Shown here: positions 21,736-29,341 of the stretch, in pieces | How the letters are laid out: the number at the start of each line of letters is the position of its first letter | Position numbering within the stretch: the first letter of the stretch is position 1 | Program-made: the position numbers and the translations under genes | Assembly (NCBI GenBank): GCA_034769895.1 | Contig: CM068373.1 | Location: 278,118,658 to 278,182,657, forward strand | DNA: 64,000 bases | Origin: Magicicada septendecula | Taxonomy: Eukaryota; Arthropoda; Insecta; Hemiptera; Cicadidae | Direction of reading: 5' to 3' | Notes under the pieces: generated by a model | What the model was told of the DNA's origin: nothing | Databases searched by the model: none | Seen by the model: the letters and a program-made list of their open reading frames with translations, nothing else

Positions 21736-22367
21736 TTGTTCGCATCGAATACGTTAATTTTTTCAAATTCCCCCTCTACTTTTCCTTCCAATACCAGTTC
21801 ATCGTAAAGACGATCAAATGTTAGCTGTTGGTCATGACGACTGCTTTCCAATCGAAAAAACGAGGGGAAAAAGAAGGATGGTGGTACATGACACCCCTTG
21901 GCTACTACCTGATTAATGTACGACTTGAAGTGATCTTGATCATAAAACAAGCGAACAAGATATTTCTTTAGTACTGTTAATAAACAACCAAAACGGATCC
22001 ACTCGGGTTCTGTGAAAACAAATTTTTCGGTCTTACTACCTTTAATCCGAACAAACGTTTTCCCAAAGTTACGACTGATCATCACACTCTTCTTCCTTTC
22101 ACGGTTTTCACCTTCTTCGTGCAATAACATACTGGATAGTAGCTGTTCACGAAAGATCAACAAGTAATTCCACTCAGAAAAGTCAAGTAATATACGTTTC
22201 TTTTTTCCGTTTGTAAACAAAACACCCGGTTCATAGTTGAGTTCGTTAAACAGTCCGACGGTAACGAACTTAGTGTAAGAGTTAATAGGATATGCAAGAG
22301 ATAAGTAAACGTTACACTCACAATGCCTGCTGCTGCTGCTGCCGCCGCTACCACAGTCACCTTCCAT
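21717..22367 (-). CDS. Unknown Polinton protein (216 aa)
   Basis: The start follows 82 bp after the capsid gene end, with a Gly/Ser-rich N-terminus made from a CTG/CCG trinucleotide run. Two segments (residues about 48-80 and 105-145) have the same design: basic strand, then (L/F)xxxEW, then a hydrophobic helix. This recalls duplicated PC4-like ssDNA-binding folds, but the resemblance is weak and only structural. No membrane segment. Function unknown. The position among capsid genes suggests either a virion component or a late regulatory protein (inference). Confidence 0.6.
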   Translation of the reverse strand: MEGDCGSGGSSSSRHCECNVYLSLAYPINSYTKFVTVGLFNELNYEPGVLFTNGKKKRILLDFSEWNYLLIFREQLLSSMLLHEEGENRERKKSVMISRNFGKTFVRIKGSKTEKFVFTEPEWIRFGCLLTVLKKYLVRLFYDQDHFKSYINQVVAKGCHVPPSFFFPSFFRLESSRHDQQLTFDRLYDELVLEGKVEGEFEKINVFDANKCHSEK

Positions 22368-22449
22368 CGTTGAGACGGACTGATCTTGTTACAAGCTAGA
22401 GATCGCTAATACCTATCTTTATAAACTGGTAGAGGGGAGAACAAGTTTT

Positions 22450-23712
22450 TTATGACAAACGATGAACAGTATTCGACAACGCTGTGTACTGTACTATCCT
22501 ATCGTGAATAATCAAAGCGTAAGCGGTGGTTTTATCTGGAAAATTGTTACTGGATTCAAATTCTAAACGCACATCAACGGCAGACGACTTGATTGGTTCT
22601 TCTTGTCTGGAACAATCGATGACAAACAACGGTGCTTTCGTTATAAATTCATTAGGTGTCAAAAGAGGCGTTCTGTTGCGACGGTCGTAGTATGATGTTT
22701 GAAAACGTGTATACATGTCGTAGAACAGTGCGTAACGTTTTTTTTCGATATCCTGGTTCAGGTTATCGTACGGATAGTATTTATCGTTCAGAAATAGCTT
22801 GACATTCGTTAAATTGCAGTGATCAAATTCCGACGCGTTTTTCGCTATATTGTTCTTTCTGTCCGTCTGAAATATCAGTATCACATACCGTGGTTTTTCC
22901 AACTGTTACGATGTCTTCAAGGTCCACGAATGTCGATTTGTCGTCGGTAGAACGGGATACTCGTGCAATTCCCAACTGCGGAACGGCATCACCAGTTCAT
23001 GATCCTCCTCGATATGCTCCAATAGCGGTATTCGGTACTTGTTTGACACGCGCACATAGGGCATCTTCCAGTGTACTTTGTTTATTACGAGATTACCGTT
23101 TGCAGTTGCACCTGATTCTTTTAGCACCATTGCGTTCTGATCGGTAGAGGTACGCAACAGAATCAATTCTTGCTTAACGTTCAGCATGATGCGTGTATAG
23201 TCTTCGTTGAAACCGAGTAGCATTTTTAACGGAAGACAAAACGTAAAATCACCGGTACTCTCGTGTACTGTCAACGACTCATCGGTTGTCGTCACCCATC
23301 CTGCATTGATTAGATGCTTTCTTTCATGCTCATTGCTCGATAGTAACAATTTCACAGTGCTCGTAATTCCAACGTTTTTCGTACGATCTACTTCCACACC
23401 GCACACTTCGTAACGGATCTCCTCAAACAAGAAAGCCATTGCATTGTTGATTAATTTCACGTTCAACGCTGTGTCGGTAGCGTTAACCTTGGTCAATGTT
23501 CCTTCGATGTACAGAAAACTCTCCGCCGGTAAAGTGAAAACATCCTGTTGTTGGATGGGTATACGTATTTCATCGTTGTTACCGTATCGGGTGGAAGCAT
23601 ACGGTGTGTGCGTACGATATTCGAACTCAACGATTCTGTTATCGAAAGCCGCTCCTCGTTCGATAGCTAGAATTTCACCCGACATTATTTTAATCGTATA
23701 ATTTGAATCCAA
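22450..23712 (-). pseudogene. Major capsid protein (double jelly-roll), interrupted by an in-frame TAA
   Basis: A 268-codon frame (23712-22909) ends in TAA at 22906-22908. The same frame then continues without shift for 151 codons to 22450, giving the usual Polinton capsid length of about 420. The N-terminal part is beta-rich, with segments such as IRIPIQQQDVF and ESFLYIEGTL typical of the Polinton hexon-like capsid. In adenovirus-type capsids this protein forms the trimeric shell unit; the two halves correspond roughly to the two jelly rolls. The stop context is TAA CAG TTG, close to the CARYYA class of leaky stops, so readthrough is an alternative to a dead gene. A single nonsense mutation is the simplest reading. 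Confidence 0.85.
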
Positions 23713-23799
23713 GTGAAAGTAAGAAACGCTTGTTCCTTGATGTCAATCGCTTCAACGTTGAACACCGACTACCATGTTTCTTTCGTACACACTCCCTTT

Positions 23800-24524
23800 T
23801 TACAGGTGACGTTTGTCCGAAATACAATCCCATATTTTCAGATGCAGTCGTATCGTGATAACTTCACCGCGAAAATCGACTAAATCCCCGTCCTGATCAA
23901 CGAGAGACAAAATTATGTTGTCAACGCGTTGTACGTTTACCGGTAAGTATATTACGTTTGTCGGTGTTTCAACTATTTTGAAACCTGGTGCCACGGTCGG
24001 ATAAAACGAATGCAACGTGTGCTGGTCCTGGCCGTCCTTGTACGCACCCTGTACGATATTACTCCGTAGTGAACGGTGTTAACTTTGATTATGTCGACGG
24101 GTACGTTCGACTCGTGTGTTATATACGCTTCCAGCTGCTGATTCTCCTTGAATCCTAACATACTTGCAATGGTATTCGGTGTATGCGAAAAGTCGATGAC
24201 ATGCTTACAGTAAATTTCACACTTTAATGTGTTGTTGTTTGGACGTAAACTGATTGTTCTCTCGCCTAACTGTTTCTGCAGATACGTTTCGATATCACTG
24301 ATTTCGTAGGTGCCGGTAGGAAACTTGATGACGGACCACTGATCCTTGGAAATTTTTACTGGAAATGCATTATTTTTTCCTTCAGTAACGTTTGGTATTG
24401 AATTATACGATGTAAAATCCAATAGTCCAACGTACCATTCACCGTATAACTCGAGAGGTGGGAAAAAGTTACACACGAGATTCGCAGCGTCGGTACCCGT
24501 CACGGTAACCGTTAACGACGACAT
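23800..24524 (-). pseudogene. Penton (minor capsid, single jelly-roll) with a frameshift
   Basis: The first frame (24524 to about 24062) starts with an MSSLTVTVTG strand, then FFPPLELYGEWYVGLLDF and a TYNS-like segment typical of Polinton penton proteins. After about residue 154 it leaves the family pattern. The expected continuation (FYPTVAPGFKIVE..., FRGEVITIRLHLKIW) lies in another frame up to 23800. A 1-nt loss in the region 24055-24064 explains this. The product would be the pentameric vertex protein. Its stop-to-start gap to the protease gene upstream is only 8 bp. As written, the gene cannot make the full protein unless recoded or mis-sequenced. Confidence 0.8.
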
Positions 24525-24532
24525 GCTGAAGT

Positions 24533-24880
24533 TTACTGATCAGAAGACGATAAAAAGTCTAAACATAAATGACCGCAGATGACCGTGTTAGGAGGTTGCT
24601 TCCGTTCATAGTTGTAACGAACGTCGGTTGTATCACCAAAATATTGCATCAGCTCGAGAGGTGGACGTAAATTACCGAACCCGTCAAAATAGTGTACTCG
24701 ATTTCCACGCTTCTTGTAACATACCCAGTGGGTTCCCGGTCCGCTCTCGTCGTCCAAATTTACGATGACGCTTTCGTTCTTCCACGGCGCTGTATCCGGT
24801 AATGCGTTACGCATGTAAACACCTCTAAAATACGGTATGTTTAGCTTTTTTGCGTATACACGTAATTCATCTTCGGACAA
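24533..24880 (-). CDS. Adenain-like cysteine protease
   Basis: 115 residues, compact for the C5 family. Catalytic positions are visible: H51 in GTHWVCY, D66 in YFDGFG, Q95 and C102 in a Q-x6-C arrangement, then GHLCLDFL. The Q-to-C spacing of seven matches adenovirus protease. In Polintons this enzyme processes capsid and core proteins during virion assembly. It sits between the PLA2-domain protein and penton genes, as expected for a morphogenesis module, with 8 and 20 bp gaps. No frame damage. Confidence 0.9.
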   Translation of the reverse strand: MSEDELRVYAKKLNIPYFRGVYMRNALPDTAPWKNESVIVNLDDESGPGTHWVCYKKRGNRVHYFDGFGNLRPPLELMQYFGDTTDVRYNYERKQPPNTVICGHLCLDFLSSSDQ

Positions 24881-24900
24881 CGGGCGGAGCGGTATGTGAA

Positions 24901-25488
24901 TTAGTTTTTTCGGTACGGACGTAGATACAATCCGGACGCAGTTCTCTTCTTTTTCCTAGCGGTTCGGACAGTTCTCTTCCTCCTCTTCTTCATCCCACCA
25001 CCAGCACCACGACCACGACTACTCACATTCTTTTTATTTTTACGACGTCGACCGCTTCCTATTGCTGATTTTGCTTTCATAGTCGCTGCAACTGCTGTCG
25101 CATAAGCTCGTTCGCTAATACCCGAATCCAACGCCCGTTCCCACGCTTTTTCCGCGAGTTTACGATCTGCAATACGTCTACTTTCGTTGTCTTTGTATTG
25201 AGCGTAAGCGATGTCGTGTTCGCGACAGGCTTCGTCTAATTGGTTGATTCCGCGATCACCACGCGCTAATCTTTCTTCAAGTTTCGTGCCCGGTCCACAG
25301 AATCTGTAACCCGGCAGATGTAATTCGACAGGTAGTGCGTCCACCGCTCGATTGATAACTGACGAAACAACGGACGGTACAACGTTTTTAAGCACGTTTC
25401 CGACGCCCCACCCCTTTTTCCTCTTAACGTTGTTGTTCATCGTAAACCGATCTCCAGCCTTTCTCTTCTGTGTTTTTATCGTATTCAT
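24901..25488 (-). CDS. PLA2-domain basic protein (parvovirus VP1-like, minor virion protein)
   Basis: 195 codons from the first Met at 25488. Met17 at 25440 is a likelier start because it reduces the overlap with the upstream gene from 65 to 17 bp. Residues about 58-100 form a VP1-type phospholipase A2 domain: LPGYRFCGPGT (calcium loop) and ACREHDIAYAQY (catalytic His-Asp). The C-terminus (about 140-190) is extremely Lys/Arg-rich with several NLS-like clusters, resembling adenovirus core or pVI/pX proteins. Likely packaged in the virion, for membrane breach during entry and DNA binding. Domain identification is firm, role inferred from the family. Confidence 0.85.
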   Translation of the reverse strand: MNTIKTQKRKAGDRFTMNNNVKRKKGWGVGNVLKNVVPSVVSSVINRAVDALPVELHLPGYRFCGPGTKLEERLARGDRGINQLDEACREHDIAYAQYKDNESRRIADRKLAEKAWERALDSGISERAYATAVAATMKAKSAIGSGRRRKNKKNVSSRGRGAGGGMKKRRKRTVRTARKKKRTASGLYLRPYRKN

Positions 25489-26353
25489 CTATTAACCTTT
25501 TTATTTCCTTCGTGTCGAGTGTCCACTCGTCTTCTGAACTACGTGGCTTAGACAATTTCAATAAGTAGTAATCCAGTTGATACTGAAATGTTTTAACGAC
25601 CTTATACATCTCGCTCTTTACGTATCGTCTCACGTCATTTAATTGTTGTAAGTTAACAGCATCGCTCTCTGCAAAACCATCCGCTACGTCTGATATTCTC
25701 TTTTCCGCTGCTTTGAAAACACCATCTTCGCCCAAGCTAACGGTGTTCTGCAACATGTATTTTACGTTAACCGCGTCATCTGCAAAAATCGGTGAACTCA
25801 CTCCTGACAACCAGCTCTGCCCAAACAAATAGCTGTTCGATACTTTTTTAATGACGTTCGAGTCTACGTAGTTTTTGTTGACCGCATCGGTCGCTAGTTC
25901 CGGACTTCGAACGTTGATTACCCATCGATCTCGTGCATCGATGACCTCACCTCTCTCTTGACTCGAGTGTTGTATACAGTTGTCATCAACGTAATATTTG
26001 TTGACTACGTCTTTAACGTCTACAGGAGTATCAACATTTTTCAATCTACACCCTTTAACGTCCACGCTTTTACGTTCATCATCGAGTAGCAGACAATGTG
26101 TTTGCATATAAGTCAGGGATACAGCATCCTTTCCTGCATCCGGTTCGTTCAGATTGCGGATCTTTTTGTTTTCAACATCTATATGCCCATCATTCGTAAT
26201 CTTAAATCCTACAGTATCGCGTAATTGTCTTTTTGTTTCACGTCGCACGCTCACGGCGCTTTGATGTCTACCGAACTTGTCCACAACCATTGTACGACTG
26301 CACGCTACAAATGATGTGCTAACCGTTTTAAGTAACGACACTGTGGTGACCAT
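25424..26353 (-). CDS. Fibre-like protein with DAVN-x-x-Y repeats
   Basis: 309 codons from the first Met. Met22 at 26290 is a better start because it removes the overlap with the BIR gene (ends 26305). Five repeats of about 40-45 residues share a core of hydrophobic-x-N-V/L-x-x-P ... DAVN-x-x-Y-V-D (for example NVDTPVDVKDVVNKYYVD). This pattern is found in phage tail or head fibres as a trimeric beta repeat. The C-terminal about 80 residues are helical and charged. In the capsid module it could be a vertex spike or fibre (inference). No signal peptide or membrane segment. Confidence 0.75.
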   Translation of the reverse strand: MVTTVSLLKTVSTSFVACSRTMVVDKFGRHQSAVSVRRETKRQLRDTVGFKITNDGHIDVENKKIRNLNEPDAGKDAVSLTYMQTHCLLLDDERKSVDVKGCRLKNVDTPVDVKDVVNKYYVDDNCIQHSSQERGEVIDARDRWVINVRSPELATDAVNKNYVDSNVIKKVSNSYLFGQSWLSGVSSPIFADDAVNVKYMLQNTVSLGEDGVFKAAEKRISDVADGFAESDAVNLQQLNDVRRYVKSEMYKVVKTFQYQLDYYLLKLSKPRSSEDEWTLDTKEIKRLIDEYDKNTEEKGWRSVYDEQQR

Positions 26354-26565
26354 CGCGTGTGTAACACAATCGGATCGTCACCCTCTTTCCAACGAAAGAT
26401 TTCTATACCGCAAAATGAACATCGAACCCTGTCAATTTCATTTGTGTAATGAAAGCCTGCGGCAACCATAGCGGTCGGACTGATGAAATACACAGGCCAT
26501 GATGTAAAGGTTTTCAGTCTCTCGTTTTCGACTTCAAAGTCAGGTGTCAAATCTAATCCGCACAT
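26305..26565 (-). CDS. BIR-domain (IAP-like) protein
   Basis: 86 residues, essentially one baculovirus IAP repeat. Zinc ligands are complete: C49-x2-C52-x16-H69-x6-C76. The supporting residues are present (TFTSWP at 19-24, AAGF at 36-39, GDDP at 62-65, HTRWSPQC). No RING domain and no second BIR. Related proteins bind caspases or IAP antagonists and block cell death; here the role is inferred. A virus-like transposon carrying an IAP suggests capture from a host or baculovirus-like source. The start ATG is 48 bp from the preceding gene stop. Confidence 0.85.
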   Translation of the reverse strand: MCGLDLTPDFEVENERLKTFTSWPVYFISPTAMVAAGFHYTNEIDRVRCSFCGIEIFRWKEGDDPIVLHTRWSPQCRYLKRLAHHL

Positions 26566-26613
26566 GTCGACAGTGTTGACAACAATGAGTTGTTACACCG
26601 ACGTTCATAAAAT

Positions 26614-27543
26614 TTATAAGATAATGTTGGCTTCACGTAATTCCTCTACTACTGAGATGATTTCGTTGTCGTGTCCGGTGTGACCGGTGCGTTTTGAACT
26701 TACCAGCAGTCTCAACCGTTCAACCAGTTCGTTGGGATCGTTCCAATGTACGTAATCGATACCACGTCCGCTGCGTGGTGGGAACAATCGAGCGATTATC
26801 TCTCTGTACTTTAAACCTTTGTTTGTATTTACTTTAGCACCGGGTAAATAATAACGTTTATAAGCGTTAGTGTCCGACAATATAGACCTGTACGCTGCTA
26901 AATCGTTTTCATCGTAGACGCTCTTGTCGGGTTCTTTCATAAACATAAGTTCGTAGAGGCCCGGTGTGCCTCTGTATCGTTTTCCAGCTATGTAGAAGCT
27001 ATCGTCTTGATTGATCTCTAACACCGAATTGCCTACCATCCATTTATCTTCAACGTTACGAACACCGTATGTATGATCCATCTTCTTATCTCGATCATCA
27101 GACAACGCGAGCAGTAAGTATTTCCTCGCGAGCGGACCTTCGACAGACTGTTCAACGTATTCTTGTGCTTCGTGTCGACCTTCGGGTGTTGATAAAAACT
27201 CTTCAAGAGTTACGTTCGGTGTTTCGACATCAGGCGTTTGTGCCAACACTTCCGTTCTGAGGAAACGAGGTTGTGATGGTGTTTTCGTCTCAACAGCTGC
27301 CTTCGTATCTTCATCTTCAACTTTTATTTTTTTTTTAATTTTATCACTGGAGTCATTCAACTTTTCCGAAATCTGGGTTAACGGTTCCAAAAGAGGTTTG
27401 TACTTTCTCGTTAACGCTTCATCGCTCTCTCTGATGTCATGTTTCAACGCGCGATACTTTTGTCTTATGTTATCGCTAATTGCATCGATTTCATGTGTCA
27501 GTTGCTTGTCATCCATCTTGACACTGATGACTTTCTTGCACAA
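26614..27543 (-). CDS. Conserved Polinton protein (309 aa, coiled-coil N-terminus)
   Basis: The first 90 residues are a charged coiled coil ending in a KKKIK basic patch. Residues about 155-260 form a compact domain (YGVRNVEDKWMVGNS, GTPGLYELMF) that recurs in arthropod Polinton-type proteins of unknown function (possibly the family indexed as DUF8207; this name is from memory). A second Met at codon 10 (MDDKQ) is a possible start. It lies 6 bp after the ATPase stop and is probably co-expressed with the morphogenesis genes. Function not assigned. Confidence 0.7.
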   Translation of the reverse strand: MCKKVISVKMDDKQLTHEIDAISDNIRQKYRALKHDIRESDEALTRKYKPLLEPLTQISEKLNDSSDKIKKKIKVEDEDTKAAVETKTPSQPRFLRTEVLAQTPDVETPNVTLEEFLSTPEGRHEAQEYVEQSVEGPLARKYLLLALSDDRDKKMDHTYGVRNVEDKWMVGNSVLEINQDDSFYIAGKRYRGTPGLYELMFMKEPDKSVYDENDLAAYRSILSDTNAYKRYYLPGAKVNTNKGLKYREIIARLFPPRSGRGIDYVHWNDPNELVERLRLLVSSKRTGHTGHDNEIISVVEELREANIIL

Positions 27544-27549
27544 ACTATT

Positions 27550-28248
27550 CTATTTATGTATAAAACGATCGAAACCCACTCTGTATCTACCTGCGTTTAT
27601 CGGTGAGTCCTTGTTGATGACTATGAATCCGTAACGATCCTTCCACGCTTCGGCGCACATCGCTTTGAACTCTTCGTATTTCATATCTGTGTTAACGTGA
27701 TCGTTATAAACGTGACGTAAATTGAGATCATCTTGTCTGAACAAAACCAAGAAATTGGCATTATCACGCACCAGTTGCTTTGGCACCAGACTATACGTTT
27801 GGCAAAGGTACAAAGTGTCCACACCGCTATGCCGTCCCATAGCGAAATATTTTCGTATGTTATCCTGCCGTTCACATACCACATCATCGAACAACATGAT
27901 TGAATTAGGTACAATTTCGTGCGGAGGTGGTACTTTATCGTTTTCACTGTATGTGAAGTACGTCATTCCTTCGTCAGCGAGAGTATTAAAAATGTCTTCC
28001 AACATACGATATTTTGGTTGAAATAACGATTTGGAGAACACGTACAGGTTCTGAAATCGCAGTCCGTTTGAATCGAATAACATGTTAAAGGCAACGTTTG
28101 ACTTCCCGCTACATGATCCGCCGCACACGATACATCGAACTGTGTTTGGAAACAGTGGACTGTGTTTATTATATGCAACTTCACCGTTGTACTTAGCAGA
28201 GTCTACGTTCTTAACATTTAACTTTAACGATTGTTGTTCAATCTTCAT
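27550..28248 (-). CDS. DNA-packaging ATPase (A32/FtsK-HerA-like)
   Basis: 232 residues. Walker A GGSCSGKS at 43-50 and Walker B IMLFDD at 117-122 are intact, followed by a GRHSGVDTLYLCQTY segment typical of the A32-type packaging ATPases of Polintons and large DNA viruses. It would drive genome translocation into capsids. Length is normal for the Polinton family. It sits 41 bp after the integrase stop. Confidence 0.92.
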   Translation of the reverse strand: MKIEQQSLKLNVKNVDSAKYNGEVAYNKHSPLFPNTVRCIVCGGSCSGKSNVAFNMLFDSNGLRFQNLYVFSKSLFQPKYRMLEDIFNTLADEGMTYFTYSENDKVPPPHEIVPNSIMLFDDVVCERQDNIRKYFAMGRHSGVDTLYLCQTYSLVPKQLVRDNANFLVLFRQDDLNLRHVYNDHVNTDMKYEEFKAMCAEAWKDRYGFIVINKDSPINAGRYRVGFDRFIHK

Positions 28249-28289
28249 CTTAACTCATTTACGTTCGGTTAAATACTGTGGTAATGTTA

Positions 28290-29219
28290 TTATATCAGAT
28301 CATTTTTATGTATCCACGAATCGTGTTTACCATCAAAGCCGAGCCAGCGCACTCGCACGCGATCACCTTTACGTTGTAATATTTTCTCAACGAGATACAC
28401 ATCACCAACGCTGGTTTTACTCAATTCTTGTTCATAAAACCCACCTTTTACAACGTCACCCGTGTGATCTTTCAACAAGTACGTAACCGGTACGGTTGGC
28501 TGAACTCTGTGCACTGTATATATCTCGTTCGTCCAGTTTGGTGTATAACCTTTAGCGAATGTGATTTTGTATTTACTGATACGCACTCGATCGCCTATTT
28601 TAAACTTATGTTTCTTGCTCACTTTCCGCGGTACGGTATTTTTTCTTATTCGTTCCAACACAATTTGCTCGTTGCTCTTGTCGACTTGTCGCGGCTTCAT
28701 CTCTATAGTTCTATGCACTCTGTCGTTGTAGTCCATCACCAATTTAGGCAAAAGCGACAACCACCGATAATGGCCTTGCTCGCTGAACGCGCGGTACATG
28801 TTCGTTTTCAACGTACGATTAAATCGCTCTACGATGGACGCTTTCTTCTCGCTATACGTTGAATAGTGTTTGACGTTGTATCTCTTTAGTAAAGCTTGTA
28901 CGGTAGTGTTAAAGTACTCTTTCCCCTTATCCGTTTGCAGGTATTTCATTTTATTTTTTACAATTATTGGTTCGAGAGCATGTGCTACTTCAACACCCGA
29001 TTTAGTTTTTAAGGGAATCGCATATGCATACTTGCTAAATGCGTTTATTACCGTCATTAGATATTTGTACCCCTTGTTCAACTTGGCATGCGGTATCATT
29101 TCCACCAAATCCGCTTGGTAGAGATCGTGTAACCCCTTCACCTCCACCGCACGTCTGGGAAAGTTCCTTCTCACCGGTCTGTGCAATTCTTTTGCAATAG
29201 TTTTGCGTACGTTTTCCAT
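28290..29219 (-). CDS. RVE-family integrase with C-terminal chromodomain
   Basis: 309 residues. The DDE triad is visible: D37 (YQADL), D97 (LQTDKG) and E131 (IVERFNR), with 33 residues between the last two. Residues about 205-250 form the basic SH3-like region and about 270-309 a chromodomain (VEKILQRKG...RVRWLGFDGKHDSWI). It catalyses insertion with the 6-bp duplication seen at the ends. The N-terminus lacks a clear HHCC zinc finger, which is common in the shorter Polinton integrases. Confidence 0.93.
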   Translation of the reverse strand: MENVRKTIAKELHRPVRRNFPRRAVEVKGLHDLYQADLVEMIPHAKLNKGYKYLMTVINAFSKYAYAIPLKTKSGVEVAHALEPIIVKNKMKYLQTDKGKEYFNTTVQALLKRYNVKHYSTYSEKKASIVERFNRTLKTNMYRAFSEQGHYRWLSLLPKLVMDYNDRVHRTIEMKPRQVDKSNEQIVLERIRKNTVPRKVSKKHKFKIGDRVRISKYKITFAKGYTPNWTNEIYTVHRVQPTVPVTYLLKDHTGDVVKGGFYEQELSKTSVGDVYLVEKILQRKGDRVRVRWLGFDGKHDSWIHKNDLI

Positions 29220-29341
29220 ATCGCCACCCGAAACGCGAATCGCAAAATTTTGGTACGAGATATACCGTTACGTTTTCACTGAACCTCACCGACTTCATCG
29301 TCGTTACTGACAGTGTGTTGCTCCTGCAAGCGAGTCTTATA

